DNA from: Winogradskyella endarachnes
Lineage (GTDB): Bacteria > Bacteroidota > Bacteroidia > Flavobacteriales > Flavobacteriaceae
NCBI RefSeq assembly: GCF_009741275.1
Contig: NZ_WOWS01000002.1
Coordinates: 434,001 to 498,000, forward strand
DNA: 64,000 nt
Reading direction: 5' to 3'
Shown here: positions 34,988 through 42,939 of the stretch, piece by piece
Layout of the letters: each line of letters begins with the position of its first letter
Numbering within the stretch: position 1 is the stretch's first letter
The notes under the pieces: model-generated
What the model saw: the letters and a program-made list of their open reading frames with translations, nothing else
What the model was told of the DNA's origin: nothing
Database searches by the model: none
Position numbers and translations under genes: made by a program

Positions 34988-36051
34988 TTAATGCGTTTTA
35001 AGAAAGTATTTAACTCCTCTTTAAAATTAGAGGGCTTAAACTCTAAATATAATTCTGAAGCTTTTGATTTTAATGCTTTAGGGTGTTGTATATTAAGATA
35101 CACTTGTTCTTTATAATCTTTAAGATGAACCGAAACATGCTTTTTGCCATCATCAAACATATTCCAAGCTTCTTTTTTAATCCAAGGTGAAAATATTGTA
35201 AACGTAGGTATGTCTAAGGCCTTTGCCATATTTATAGCGCCACCTTCATTACCAATAAGCGCATTACAATGTGAAGTAATTGCTAGGAAATCTCTCAAAC
35301 TTTTTCCAAACACATTAAAATAAATTTGGTTTTGAGTTTCTGTAGCACATAATTCTAAAATGGCTTTAGCATCTTTCTCTTGCTTTGGGATATAATTGAA
35401 AATAATTTGGCCTTCGGGTTCTTCTATCGCAAGTTTGTCAATCACTTTTGCCATATATTTAAATGGATAGGTTTTGTTGTATCCACTACCCAAAACACCA
35501 ATCATAAATAAAGGCTTGTTTAAATCAATGCCATTAGATTTTAAAAATTGTTTAGCCTTAAGTTTTTCTTTTTCGGTAAGATATATTTTCGGTTTTACAA
35601 TTTCTAAAGGATTTATCTTTAAAGGTTGTAATAATTGTAAACGATTTTCAATAGCTAAACCAGCATTTGTGTCGGCTTTTAATTTATGTTTAAATGTATG
35701 GTTGTATATAAATGATTTGTTGCCTTTGTCTATTGAAATCTTAGTTTTAGCATTAGATAAATAGCTTATTAACTTGCTAGACAACTTAATGTAAACATCT
35801 ATTACTACGTCAAAATTTTCTTTTTTTAAAGTTTTAGCAAATTTATAGAGTTGAAATTTACTCTTTTCTAGTACAGGTGTAAAAAAATGAATTTTATCTA
35901 TAAACGGATTGTTTTCAACTACCGGAAATGTATGAGAATTAATTACATAGTGTAGATCTGCATTTGGATAGGTTTTTTTTATGGCTTCAAATAAAATACT
36001 TGTAGCCAAAACGTCACCAATCATTTTCTGTTGAATTATTAAAATTTTCAT
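34984..36051 (-). CDS. GT9 family glycosyltransferase (heptosyltransferase-like)
   Basis: 355 residues. MKILIIQQKMIGDVLATSILFEAIKKTYPNADL (first part of the N-terminal Rossmann domain) and DVVIDVYIKLSSKLISYLS are typical of WaaC/WaaF-type heptosyltransferases; the C-terminal donor-binding part has LIGNEGGAINMAKALDIPTFTIFSPW. The GT-B enzyme adds heptose or another sugar to the LPS inner core at the cytosolic face. Standard length. Located with the LPS-kinase-like and GT2 genes, so it supports an LPS/LOS core function for this region. Confidence 0.9.
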   Translation of the reverse strand: MKILIIQQKMIGDVLATSILFEAIKKTYPNADLHYVINSHTFPVVENNPFIDKIHFFTPVLEKSKFQLYKFAKTLKKENFDVVIDVYIKLSSKLISYLSNAKTKISIDKGNKSFIYNHTFKHKLKADTNAGLAIENRLQLLQPLKINPLEIVKPKIYLTEKEKLKAKQFLKSNGIDLNKPLFMIGVLGSGYNKTYPFKYMAKVIDKLAIEEPEGQIIFNYIPKQEKDAKAILELCATETQNQIYFNVFGKSLRDFLAITSHCNALIGNEGGAINMAKALDIPTFTIFSPWIKKEAWNMFDDGKKHVSVHLKDYKEQVYLNIQHPKALKSKASELYLEFKPSNFKEELNTFLKRIN

Positions 36052-36060
36052 TTTTCAAGT

Positions 36061-36102
36061 AAAAAACCAACAGTTAAATTAATAAAATACTGTTGGTTTT
36101 TT
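36061..36102 (-). terminator. Terminator after dapD
   Basis: AAAAAACCAACAGT (36061-36074) and ACTGTTGGTTTTTT (36089-36102) pair perfectly across a 14-base loop, with a T run on the minus strand. It lies 37 bases past the dapD stop and separates dapD from the GT9 gene. Confidence 0.8.
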
Positions 36103-36138
36103 GGTAGTTATGTAATTTGTAATTTAAAGGTACAATTA

Positions 36139-36954
36139 TTAAACCGCCACGTCATACTCACGTAAAGCATCATTTAATGATGTCTTTTTGTTGGTGCTTT
36201 CTTTACGCTTTCCTATAATTAATGCACAAGGTACTTGGTATTCTCCTGCAGCAAATTTCTTGGTGTAACTACCCGGAATTACAACAGAACGAGGAGGAAC
36301 CTCGCCTTTCATTTCTATTGGTTCATCTCCAGTAACATCTATAATTTTAGTACTCATAGTTAACACAACATTTGCACCCAAAACCGCTTCTTTACCAACT
36401 CTTACACCTTCTACAACAATACAACGCGATCCTAAAAAAGCACCATCTTCAATAATTACAGGAGCAGCTTGTAATGGTTCTAAAACACCACCAATACCAA
36501 CACCTCCAGAAAGGTGTACATTTTTGCCAATCTGTGCGCAGCTGCCAACAGTTGCCCAAGTATCTACCATTGTACCTTCGTCTACATAGGCACCAATATT
36601 AATATAACTAGGCATTAAAATAGTACCGGCAGAAACATATGCTCCTTGACGAACTGACGCGCCAGGTACTACACGCACTCCTTTTTCTGCATAGTTAGTT
36701 TTTAATGGCATTTTATCATGATATTCAAAAATTCCAGCTTCTAACGTTTCCATTTTCTGAATAGGGAAGTATAAGACTACTGCCTTTTTTACCCATTCAT
36801 TTACTTGCCATCCATCGGCAGTTGGTTCAGCAACTCGTAGAGTTCCTGCGTCTATTAAATCTATAACTTTTCTAATAGTATCAATAGTTTCGGTGTTAGA
36901 CAAAAGTGAACGGTCTTCCCAAGCCTTTTCTATAATAGATTGAAATTCTTTCAT
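36139..36954 (-). CDS. dapD: 2,3,4,5-tetrahydropyridine-2,6-dicarboxylate N-succinyltransferase
   Basis: 271 residues, the usual DapD length. Cytosolic enzyme of the succinylase branch of lysine/diaminopimelate synthesis, using succinyl-CoA. N-terminal helical part, then a left-handed beta-helix of hexapeptide repeats (GASVRQGAYVSAGTILMPSYINIGAY read as turns, VDTWATVGSCAQIG, VHLSGGVGIGGVLEP, AAPVIIEDGAFLGS) and the conserved C-terminal block LPC-like VPCALIIGKR. Monocistronic: its own promoter-like box lies upstream and a terminator follows. Confidence 0.95.
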   Translation of the reverse strand: MKEFQSIIEKAWEDRSLLSNTETIDTIRKVIDLIDAGTLRVAEPTADGWQVNEWVKKAVVLYFPIQKMETLEAGIFEYHDKMPLKTNYAEKGVRVVPGASVRQGAYVSAGTILMPSYINIGAYVDEGTMVDTWATVGSCAQIGKNVHLSGGVGIGGVLEPLQAAPVIIEDGAFLGSRCIVVEGVRVGKEAVLGANVVLTMSTKIIDVTGDEPIEMKGEVPPRSVVIPGSYTKKFAAGEYQVPCALIIGKRKESTNKKTSLNDALREYDVAV

Positions 36955-37043
36955 TTTTAATTGTTTATTAGGCGTATTTATGGAGTGTTATTAAATAAGT
37001 TAGTTTTAAAATACGCATATCTTTATTGTAAAAAAATTAAGCT

Positions 37044-37051
37044 CAAATATA
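37044..37051 (-). promoter_or_regulatory. Putative -7 promoter box TATATTTG for dapD
   Basis: Minus-strand TATATTTG, 89 bases upstream of the dapD start. Motif match only. Confidence 0.35.
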
Positions 37052-37199
37052 AGTCATATGTGTCCATGAAAAAATAATTTAATTTTTTTTTTAGTACAAA
37101 TGTGACTTGTTAAAAATGTAAGTGTCTTAAAATTAGTTAAACGGATGATAATTTATTTCTAATAATTTTATCTGAGAATTTAATTAATAGCTAATTTAG

Positions 37200-37237
37200 A
37201 AAACCCCTTTCCCCTTATTTAAGGGGTTTTCTTTTTT
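37200..37237 (+). terminator. Orphan plus-strand terminator 1
   Basis: AAAACCCCTT (37200-37209) pairs with AAGGGGTTTT (37221-37230), loop 11 bases, followed by C and six Ts. The nearest upstream gene, dapD, is on the opposite strand, so this hairpin has no known transcript to end. Confidence 0.7.
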
Positions 37238-37359
37238 ATAAAGAAAACAATATGTGACCACTTAAATTAATGTGTGTCTTATAAGTAATTAATGAAATGA
37301 TTTATTTTTAGAGGGAATAAAATCATAAAATTGGTTTGTTTTAGATTGGTTATCTAATG

Positions 37360-37389
37360 AAACGCTTCCTTTTTTAGGAGGCGTTTTTT
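37360..37389 (+). terminator. Orphan plus-strand terminator 2
   Basis: AAACGCTTCCT (37360-37370) pairs with AGGAGGCGTTT (37376-37386) with one G-U pair and a five-T loop; a six-T run ends at 37389. It lies 29 bases before the ruvX -7 box. Confidence 0.7.
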
Positions 37390-37417
37390 ATTATGTATAA
37401 TAACATATTATTTACAG

Positions 37418-37425
37418 TATCTTTG
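37418..37425 (+). promoter_or_regulatory. Putative -7 promoter box TATCTTTG for ruvX
   Basis: TATCTTTG followed by CAGTT and the ATG at 37431. A start site at normal distance would fall on or next to the ATG. Confidence 0.5.
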
Positions 37426-37430
37426 CAGTT

Positions 37431-37844
37431 ATGGGAAGAGTTTTAGCAATTGATTATGGTACAAAGCGAACAGGTTTAGCAGTGACAGACCCAATGCAGA
37501 TTATAGCATCTGGTTTAACAACTGTAAATACCAAAGAGTTATTAAGTTTTTTAAAAGATTATGTCTCTAAAGAAAGTGTTGAAAAAATAGTAGTTGGCTT
37601 ACCAAAACAAATGGATAATACAGCTTCAGAAAGTGAAGTTTATATTCAAAAATTTTTAACTCAATTAGAAAAATCCCTTCCAGAAATTCCTGTAAGTAGA
37701 ATAGATGAAAGGTTTACCTCAAAAATGGCTTTTCAGACCATGATAGATAGTGGGTTAAAAAAGAAGCAAAGAAAAAATAAAGCGTTAATAGATGAAATCA
37801 GTGCAACACTGATTTTACAGAGTTATCTCGCAGGAGTTCAATAG
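37431..37844 (+). CDS. ruvX: Putative pre-16S rRNA nuclease / Holliday junction resolvase-like YqgF
   Basis: 137 residues, standard for the YqgF/RuvX family. RNase H-like fold: MGRVLAIDYGTKRTGLAVTDP (first acidic residue D8), VVGLPKQMDNTASE, RIDERFTSKMA (second acidic site) and LIDEISATLILQSYL (third). The family processes the 5' end of 16S rRNA in E. coli; a Holliday-junction role was an older proposal. It lies ahead of def but 127 bases away, and def has its own promoter-like box. Confidence 0.93.
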   Translation: MGRVLAIDYGTKRTGLAVTDPMQIIASGLTTVNTKELLSFLKDYVSKESVEKIVVGLPKQMDNTASESEVYIQKFLTQLEKSLPEIPVSRIDERFTSKMAFQTMIDSGLKKKQRKNKALIDEISATLILQSYLAGVQ

Positions 37845-37943
37845 TAAATTACAAAGTTATTATTATAATTAATGGCTTTGATTTGGAGTAAAATTCATTA
37901 GAATTTAGTTTTTAAAATTTGAAATATTATCCGCGATTTTTGA

Positions 37944-37951
37944 TACTTTTG
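37944..37951 (+). promoter_or_regulatory. Putative promoter of def (-7 TACTTTTG, -33 TTTG)
   Basis: TACTTTTG followed by C, 20 bases before the def ATG. A TTTG at 37918-37921 lies 22 bases upstream, within the spacing reported for Bacteroidota promoters, making this the best two-part promoter in the window. Confidence 0.55.
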
Positions 37952-37971
37952 CACCCGAAAATATACGAATT

Positions 37972-38562
37972 ATGATATTACCAATCGTTGCATATGGTGA
38001 CCCAGTTTTAAAGAAAAAGGCTGTAAACATTGATCAAGATTATCCTAAGCTAAATGAGCTTATTCAAAACATGTACGAAACTATGTATGGTGCTTATGGT
38101 GTTGGTTTAGCAGCACCACAAATAGGATTAGCGATTCGCATGTTTTTAGTAGATACAAGTCCGTTTGCAGAGGACGAAAGTTTATCTAAAGAAGAACAAG
38201 AGCAACTAAAAAACTTTAAAAAAACTTTTATTAATGCACAGATTTTAGAAGAAGAAGGTGAAGAATGGGCATTTAATGAAGGTTGCTTAAGTATACCAGA
38301 TGTAAGAGAAGATGTCTTTCGGCGTCCAAACATAAAAATTCAATATCAAGATGAGAATTTTGAGACTCATATTGAAGAATATGATGGATTAATTGCTAGA
38401 GTTATTCAGCATGAATACGACCATATTGAAGGCGTGTTGTTTACAGATAAATTATCTTCTTTTAAAAAACGATTAATTAAAGGTCGTTTAACAAATATTT
38501 CAAAAGGAAAAATTAAAATAGATTACAAAATGCGTTTTCCATTAATGAGTAAAAAACGCTAA
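37972..38562 (+). CDS. def: Peptide deformylase
   Basis: 196 residues. Removes the formyl group from the N-terminal methionine of new proteins. All three motifs are intact: GVGLAAPQIG (43-52), EGCLSIP (103-109, metal ligand C105) and QHEYDH (146-151, ligands H147 and H151 with catalytic E148). The insertion between motifs 1 and 2 (AEDESLSKEEQEQLK) is the longer form common in Bacteroidota. The DUF5606 gene follows after 10 bases. Confidence 0.95.
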   Translation: MILPIVAYGDPVLKKKAVNIDQDYPKLNELIQNMYETMYGAYGVGLAAPQIGLAIRMFLVDTSPFAEDESLSKEEQEQLKNFKKTFINAQILEEEGEEWAFNEGCLSIPDVREDVFRRPNIKIQYQDENFETHIEEYDGLIARVIQHEYDHIEGVLFTDKLSSFKKRLIKGRLTNISKGKIKIDYKMRFPLMSKKR

Positions 38563-38572
38563 TACAATATTT

Positions 38573-38992
38573 ATGAGCTTAGAAAAAATATTATCCATTT
38601 CAGGAAAACCAGGTTTATACCAAATCGTTACTCAAACCAGAACTGGCGCTGTAGTTGAGTCTTTAATTGACAAAAAACGAATCACTGTTGGTGCACATAG
38701 TAACATTAGCATTCTTAGTGAAATTGCTATTTATACATTAGCAGAAGAAGTGCCATTAAGAGATGTGCTTAAAAAAATAAAAGAAAAAGAAGGTGGTAAC
38801 CCTACATCAATTAGTCATAAAGACGGAAAAGATGTTTTAGAGGAATTTTTCTTTGAAGTTTTGCCAGATTATGATGAAGATAGAGTATATCCTTCAGATA
38901 TTAAGAAAATTGTACAATGGTATAACTTACTGCATAAAAATGATTTGTTAGATGCTTTAGAGGATGCTAAAGATTCTTCTGAGGAAGAATAA
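38573..38992 (+). CDS. DUF5606 domain-containing protein
   Basis: 139 residues of a Bacteroidota-restricted family of unknown function. N-terminal MSLEKILSISGKPGLYQIV with TRTGAVVESLIDKKRI, then an alpha/beta segment with SILSEIAIYT, then FFEVLPDYDEDRVYPSDIKKIVQWYNLL and an acidic tail (DSSEEE). No membrane or signal segment. It follows def after 10 bases and precedes mazG; this def-DUF5606-mazG order is one I would expect in related genomes. Role unknown; its company suggests a translation or nucleotide-housekeeping link, which is inference. Confidence 0.88.
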   Translation: MSLEKILSISGKPGLYQIVTQTRTGAVVESLIDKKRITVGAHSNISILSEIAIYTLAEEVPLRDVLKKIKEKEGGNPTSISHKDGKDVLEEFFFEVLPDYDEDRVYPSDIKKIVQWYNLLHKNDLLDALEDAKDSSEEE

Positions 38993-39002
38993 ATTATCTT
39001 AC

Positions 39003-39035
39003 ACGTCATTTCGAGAAATTTACTCGAAGTGACGT
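39003..39035. repeat. Palindromic intergenic element between DUF5606 and mazG
   Basis: ACGTCATTTCGAG (39003-39015) and CTCGAAGTGACGT (39023-39035): 13-base arms with one G-U pair, seven-base loop, then a short T run. The motif CGTCA.TTCG recurs at 62969-63077, so this may be a dispersed repeat that also serves as a terminator. Confidence 0.6.
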
Positions 39036-39052
39036 AATTTTTACTACTTAAT

Positions 39053-39826
39053 ATGTCTGATAAAACAGCCCAATTAAAAGCCTTTGAGCGTTTGTTAATT
39101 ATCATGGATGAGTTGCGTGAACAATGTCCTTGGGATAAAAAGCAGACCATGGAAACCTTACGACATCTTACCATTGAGGAAGTGTACGAACTAGGTGATG
39201 CCATTTTAGACAATGATTTAGATGAGGTTAAAAAGGAATTGGGTGATGTATTACTTCATATTGTTTTTTATTCTAAAATAGGAAGCGAAACTAACCAATT
39301 TGATATTGCAGATGTTTGTAATAGTATTTGTGATAAATTAATAAATCGTCATCCACATATTTACAGTGATGTTGTGGTTAAGGACGAAGAAGATGTAAAA
39401 CGTAATTGGGAAGCATTAAAACTTAAAGAAGGTAAGGATAGCGTTTTAGAAGGTGTTCCTAAAAGTTTACCAGCAATGGTAAAAGCTAGTAGAATACAAG
39501 AAAAAGTAGCAGGTGTAGGATTTGATTGGGAAGCGCCAGAACAGGTTTTTGCTAAAGTAGAAGAGGAGCTAGCAGAACTAAAAGTTGAAATAGTAAAAGG
39601 TGATCAAGATACTATTGAAAGTGAATTTGGTGACGTTTTATTCTCAATGATTAATTATGCGCGTTTCCTTAAAGTTAATCCAGAAAACGCTTTAGAGCGT
39701 ACTAACAAAAAATTTATTAAACGCTTTCAGTATCTAGAATCTAAAGCTAAAGAATTAAATAAATCATTAAAAGACATGTCGCTTGCAGAAATGGATGTGT
39801 TTTGGGAAGAAGCTAAGTCTTTATAA
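39053..39826 (+). CDS. mazG: Nucleoside triphosphate pyrophosphohydrolase MazG
   Basis: 257 residues, the two-domain MazG length. Hydrolyses NTPs to NMP and pyrophosphate. The first domain has CPWDKKQTMETLRHLTIEEVYELGDAI with the EExxE..D metal motif and KKELGDVLLHIVFYS; the second has KVEEELAELKVEI and ESEFGDVLFSMINYARF. Both metal sites are intact. A 60-base spacer with a palindrome separates it from the DUF5606 gene. Confidence 0.94.
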   Translation: MSDKTAQLKAFERLLIIMDELREQCPWDKKQTMETLRHLTIEEVYELGDAILDNDLDEVKKELGDVLLHIVFYSKIGSETNQFDIADVCNSICDKLINRHPHIYSDVVVKDEEDVKRNWEALKLKEGKDSVLEGVPKSLPAMVKASRIQEKVAGVGFDWEAPEQVFAKVEEELAELKVEIVKGDQDTIESEFGDVLFSMINYARFLKVNPENALERTNKKFIKRFQYLESKAKELNKSLKDMSLAEMDVFWEEAKSL

Positions 39827-40126
39827 AAAAATCTCTTCAAATTAAAACCTGTCGTTCTTAATAAATTAGAGGGTTCTCTTATTCAAAAATTTAGAATATT
39901 CTGACTTTTTTTATAAGTGTTAAAGTTATCTAAAAAGTATTATCTAAACATCCAAACGTAATTGTTCAACGTAACTACTATATATAAAAGCCAAACGCTT
40001 TTATTTCTTAGTAGGAAATCTTAATTATTATTTTAAGCGGTTGTAATTAAGGTTAAATTTAGTTTAGTTAGGGCAAAACCCATCTGTTGAGGCAGATGGG
40101 TTTTGAATTTTATAATGTTGTAATTT
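39827..40126. other. 300-base intergenic region between convergent genes
   Basis: Holds only the terminator at 40075-40104. The rest is AT-rich with no open frame, repeat or promoter-like box I can support. Confidence 0.6.
40075..40104. terminator. Terminator between mazG and the DUF349 gene
   Basis: AAAACCCATCTG (40075-40086) and CAGATGGGTTTT (40093-40104) form a perfect 12-base stem with a six-base loop. It lies 22 bases past the DUF349 stop and can act for both convergent genes. Confidence 0.8.
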
Positions 40127-42100
40127 TTATTTGTACATGCCTTTAACTTTAGACAATTTTGCTTTCCAAGTTTCTAATTCTTTTTTGTGGTTTGCAATAT
40201 TTTTGTGTACATCTTTTACAAGTGGATTGTCTGCTTTTACATTAGAGAAAAACTGTAAGTTGTTTTCTAATTGATTAATTTCAGATTTAATCTCACTCAT
40301 ACGTTTTTTGATAAAGTTATACTCGTTATCAAGTAATCTTGTATCATCAGGGTTAGCTAAGTTTTCCAGTTTACTGTCAAACTTAATCATCTCTAATTTA
40401 GCTTTATCCATTTTAAGTTTATCAAACGCGTCATCAATAGCTTTATAGAATTTACCATCAATATATCGTTTGCTTTGTGGTACGTGTCCTATAGCTTTCC
40501 ATTCAGAAATTTTGGCTTTTAAAACATCAATATCAGCTTTAGGGTCTTCAGTAAGTTCCATGGCTTTTAAGGCATCTAATAGCTTCACTTTTTTGTCAAA
40601 AGCATCAAATAGATGTTGGTCTTCTGCTTTTCTTGCTGCATGCATTTTATCAAAATAGTGGTTACATGCATTTTTAAATTGCTTCCAAATTTTATCACTA
40701 TCGCGTCTTGGTACGTGGCCTATTTTTTTCCAGTCATTTTGAATTTTCTTCATCAAAGGTGTAACTGTCTTAAAATCGTCACTATCCTTATTGTCTTCTG
40801 CAATTTGAATTAATTCTTTTTTCTTTTTAAGATTTTCGTATTGGTCTTTCTTTAGGTCTTTATAAAAACTATTTTTTCCTCTATTAAAGGTTCTAACAGC
40901 ATCTTTAAACTTTGCCCAAGTTGCTTCGTTAACCTTAATTGGTACTTTTCCGGCTTTAAAGAAGGCCTCTCTTAATGCTTCAATTTCCTTTATTTTTTTC
41001 TGCCAAGCACTGTGAGAGTTGCTTTTGTCTTCAGCAATTGCAGAAATTTGCGCAATAATTTCTTCCTTACGTTCAAGATTTTTTTCATGAGCTTTGTCCA
41101 TGTCGGCAAAGTATGCTTGGCGCTTATCATGTATAGCTTTGGTTGCATTACTAAAACGTTCCCAAATAACTTCTCTATGTTCTTTACTTACAGGCCCAAG
41201 TTCTTCTTTCCACATTTTGTGCAAAACTTGTAATTCTCTAAATGAACGGTTGGTATTTTCATCTTGTGCTAACTCTTCAGCACGTTCTATAATTTTTATT
41301 TTTTGATCGTAATTATGTTTAAAATCCATATCTCTCAAATCGTTATTGAGATGTAAGAAATCATAAAAACGCTCTACATGATGGTGGTATGTATTCCAAG
41401 CATTATTATACTTGTCTCTAGGAATTGGACCAGCATTACGCCATTTTTCTTGTAATTCTTTAAAGGTTTTATAAGTTGTACCCATGTTTTCTTCAACGCT
41501 GAGTAAACCTTTAATATCTTCTATTATTTGTAATCTATTTTCTAAATTTAGTTTTAGATTTTGCTCACGCTCATTGTAATAGGCGTTTATAGATTGTTTG
41601 TATTCTTTATAAAGCGAATTAAAGAGCTTTTTGGTATCGTTAGAGTAGTAAAAATCCATCTCTACACCACCATCTGCAATAAATTCTTCCTTTTTTTCTT
41701 CTAACAGTTCGCTGAATTTAGCATTGAACTCTGACTTAATTTCATTGATGTTTTTAGAAATAGTCTGAACTTTATGATGCTTTAATAAACGATTGAATTC
41801 AGTTACCAACTCATCCATAGACATAGCGTGGTAATCTTTTTCTTCAACATCATGACGCTCAGCATTAGATTCATCTTCTGCATCTTCTGCGTTTGAAGCT
41901 TCAATTTCGTCTACGTGTTCTTCTTTTGTAGTTTCAGTTGCAGTAACTTCAGTTTCCGCTTCAATATTTTCTATTGCAGCTTCTGTTTCCGCTTTAGCTT
42001 CTTCAGCAGCAGGTTGTGTTGTTTTTTCTATTGGAGTAGTATTTGTAGATTCTACTTCGTTTTTTCCGTCTGCTTCTTGCAGGTTATCATTCTGAGACAT
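40127..42100 (-). CDS. DUF349 repeat protein
   Basis: 657 residues. After an acidic, low-complexity first ~90 residues (runs such as EEAKAETEAAIENIEAETE) the rest is a rod of helical DUF349 repeats of ~70-75 residues. Each ends in a W-containing block such as LQEKWRNAGPIPRDKYNNAW, KMWKEELGPVSKEHREVIW, NDWKKIGHVPRRDSDKIW and SEWKAIGHVPQSKRY, giving about five to six copies. No signal peptide, no membrane helix, very high Lys/Glu, probably a long cytosolic coiled rod. The function of DUF349 is not established. Stands alone between a terminator and aroE. Confidence 0.9.
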   Translation of the reverse strand: MSQNDNLQEADGKNEVESTNTTPIEKTTQPAAEEAKAETEAAIENIEAETEVTATETTKEEHVDEIEASNAEDAEDESNAERHDVEEKDYHAMSMDELVTEFNRLLKHHKVQTISKNINEIKSEFNAKFSELLEEKKEEFIADGGVEMDFYYSNDTKKLFNSLYKEYKQSINAYYNEREQNLKLNLENRLQIIEDIKGLLSVEENMGTTYKTFKELQEKWRNAGPIPRDKYNNAWNTYHHHVERFYDFLHLNNDLRDMDFKHNYDQKIKIIERAEELAQDENTNRSFRELQVLHKMWKEELGPVSKEHREVIWERFSNATKAIHDKRQAYFADMDKAHEKNLERKEEIIAQISAIAEDKSNSHSAWQKKIKEIEALREAFFKAGKVPIKVNEATWAKFKDAVRTFNRGKNSFYKDLKKDQYENLKKKKELIQIAEDNKDSDDFKTVTPLMKKIQNDWKKIGHVPRRDSDKIWKQFKNACNHYFDKMHAARKAEDQHLFDAFDKKVKLLDALKAMELTEDPKADIDVLKAKISEWKAIGHVPQSKRYIDGKFYKAIDDAFDKLKMDKAKLEMIKFDSKLENLANPDDTRLLDNEYNFIKKRMSEIKSEINQLENNLQFFSNVKADNPLVKDVHKNIANHKKELETWKAKLSKVKGMYK

Positions 42101-42177
42101 ATGTCAAGTTTTTTATAGGAGTTAAAGATACTAACAACTGTTAGAATTACAAAGGAATTGCTTCTAGAGCTTATATT

Positions 42178-42939
42178 TTATGACTTATGCCATATTTCCC
42201 AAGATTTTTCTGCTTGTAATTTTAGCATTTCTAAACCATTTATAGTAGTAGCACCTTTTATGAAACCATGATTTAAGAATTTGGTTTGTTCGGGATTATA
42301 TATTAAATCATATAAAATATGATATTTTGTAAGTCCTTTATAAGGAATATCAGGACATGCTTCGACGTTAGGAAATGTGCCAATTGGTGTACAATTTATT
42401 ATAATAGTATATTCTGACACAATTGCTTCCGTTAAATCTGAATACGAAAATGTAACACCTTTTTTGTGTGATCGAGATACAAAATCGAACTGAATTTTTA
42501 ATTTTTTTAGCGCATAAGCAATTGCTTTAGAGGCGCCTCCTGTACCCAGAATTAATGCTTTTTTATGGTGTGCTTGTATATGTGGTTGCAATGAGTTTTT
42601 AAAACCGTAGAAATCTGTATTGTAGCCGACTAATTTATTTTTTTTTGTAAACCTTATAGTGTTAACAGCGCCAATTTCTTTAGCTGTTTTATTTAATTTG
42701 TCTAATAAAGGAATAACTTGTTCTTTGTAAGGAATAGTTACGTTGATACCTTTTAGATTATGAGTATTTTTTATAATTGTCTTTAATTCTTCAATAGTTT
42801 GTAAATCGAAATTTACATAAGAATGAGGCAAATTTTCATTCTCAAATTTCTTAGCAAAGTAACCTCTAGAGAACGAGTAGGAGATGTCTCTTCCTAATAA
42901 TCCAAATTTATATTTTTTGTTGTCTTGTGCGTTTTCCAT
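42178..42939 (-). CDS. aroE: Shikimate dehydrogenase
   Basis: 253 residues. NADPH-dependent step of the shikimate pathway. N-terminal substrate domain FGLLGRDISYSFSRGYF (12-28) and GINVTIPYKEQVIPLLD with catalytic K72; GAVNTI and GYNTDFYGF with D109. The Rossmann part has ILGTGGASKAIAYAL. C-terminal NGLEMLKLQAEKSWEIW with the conserved Gln. The first 32 bases lie inside the end of the DUF368 gene, so translation is coupled. Usual length is ~270; this is the compact Bacteroidota form. Confidence 0.94.
   Translation of the reverse strand: MENAQDNKKYKFGLLGRDISYSFSRGYFAKKFENENLPHSYVNFDLQTIEELKTIIKNTHNLKGINVTIPYKEQVIPLLDKLNKTAKEIGAVNTIRFTKKNKLVGYNTDFYGFKNSLQPHIQAHHKKALILGTGGASKAIAYALKKLKIQFDFVSRSHKKGVTFSYSDLTEAIVSEYTIIINCTPIGTFPNVEACPDIPYKGLTKYHILYDLIYNPEQTKFLNHGFIKGATTINGLEMLKLQAEKSWEIWHKS

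Larger units (their letters stand above)
36955..37430. other. 476-base intergenic region with two orphan plus-strand terminators
   Basis: No open frame of note. It contains a dapD-side -7-like box (37044-37051, minus), two plus-strand terminator hairpins (37200-37237 and 37360-37389) with no plus-strand gene in front of either, and the ruvX -7-like box. The DNA in front of each hairpin (about 37052-37199 and 37238-37359) is a candidate for small RNA genes. No TAnnTTTG box is visible for them. Confidence 0.55.

Noticed and set aside
42131..42144. CTAACA/TGTTAG hairpin after aroE as a terminator
   Set aside because: Six-base stem with a two-base loop and no T run on either side.
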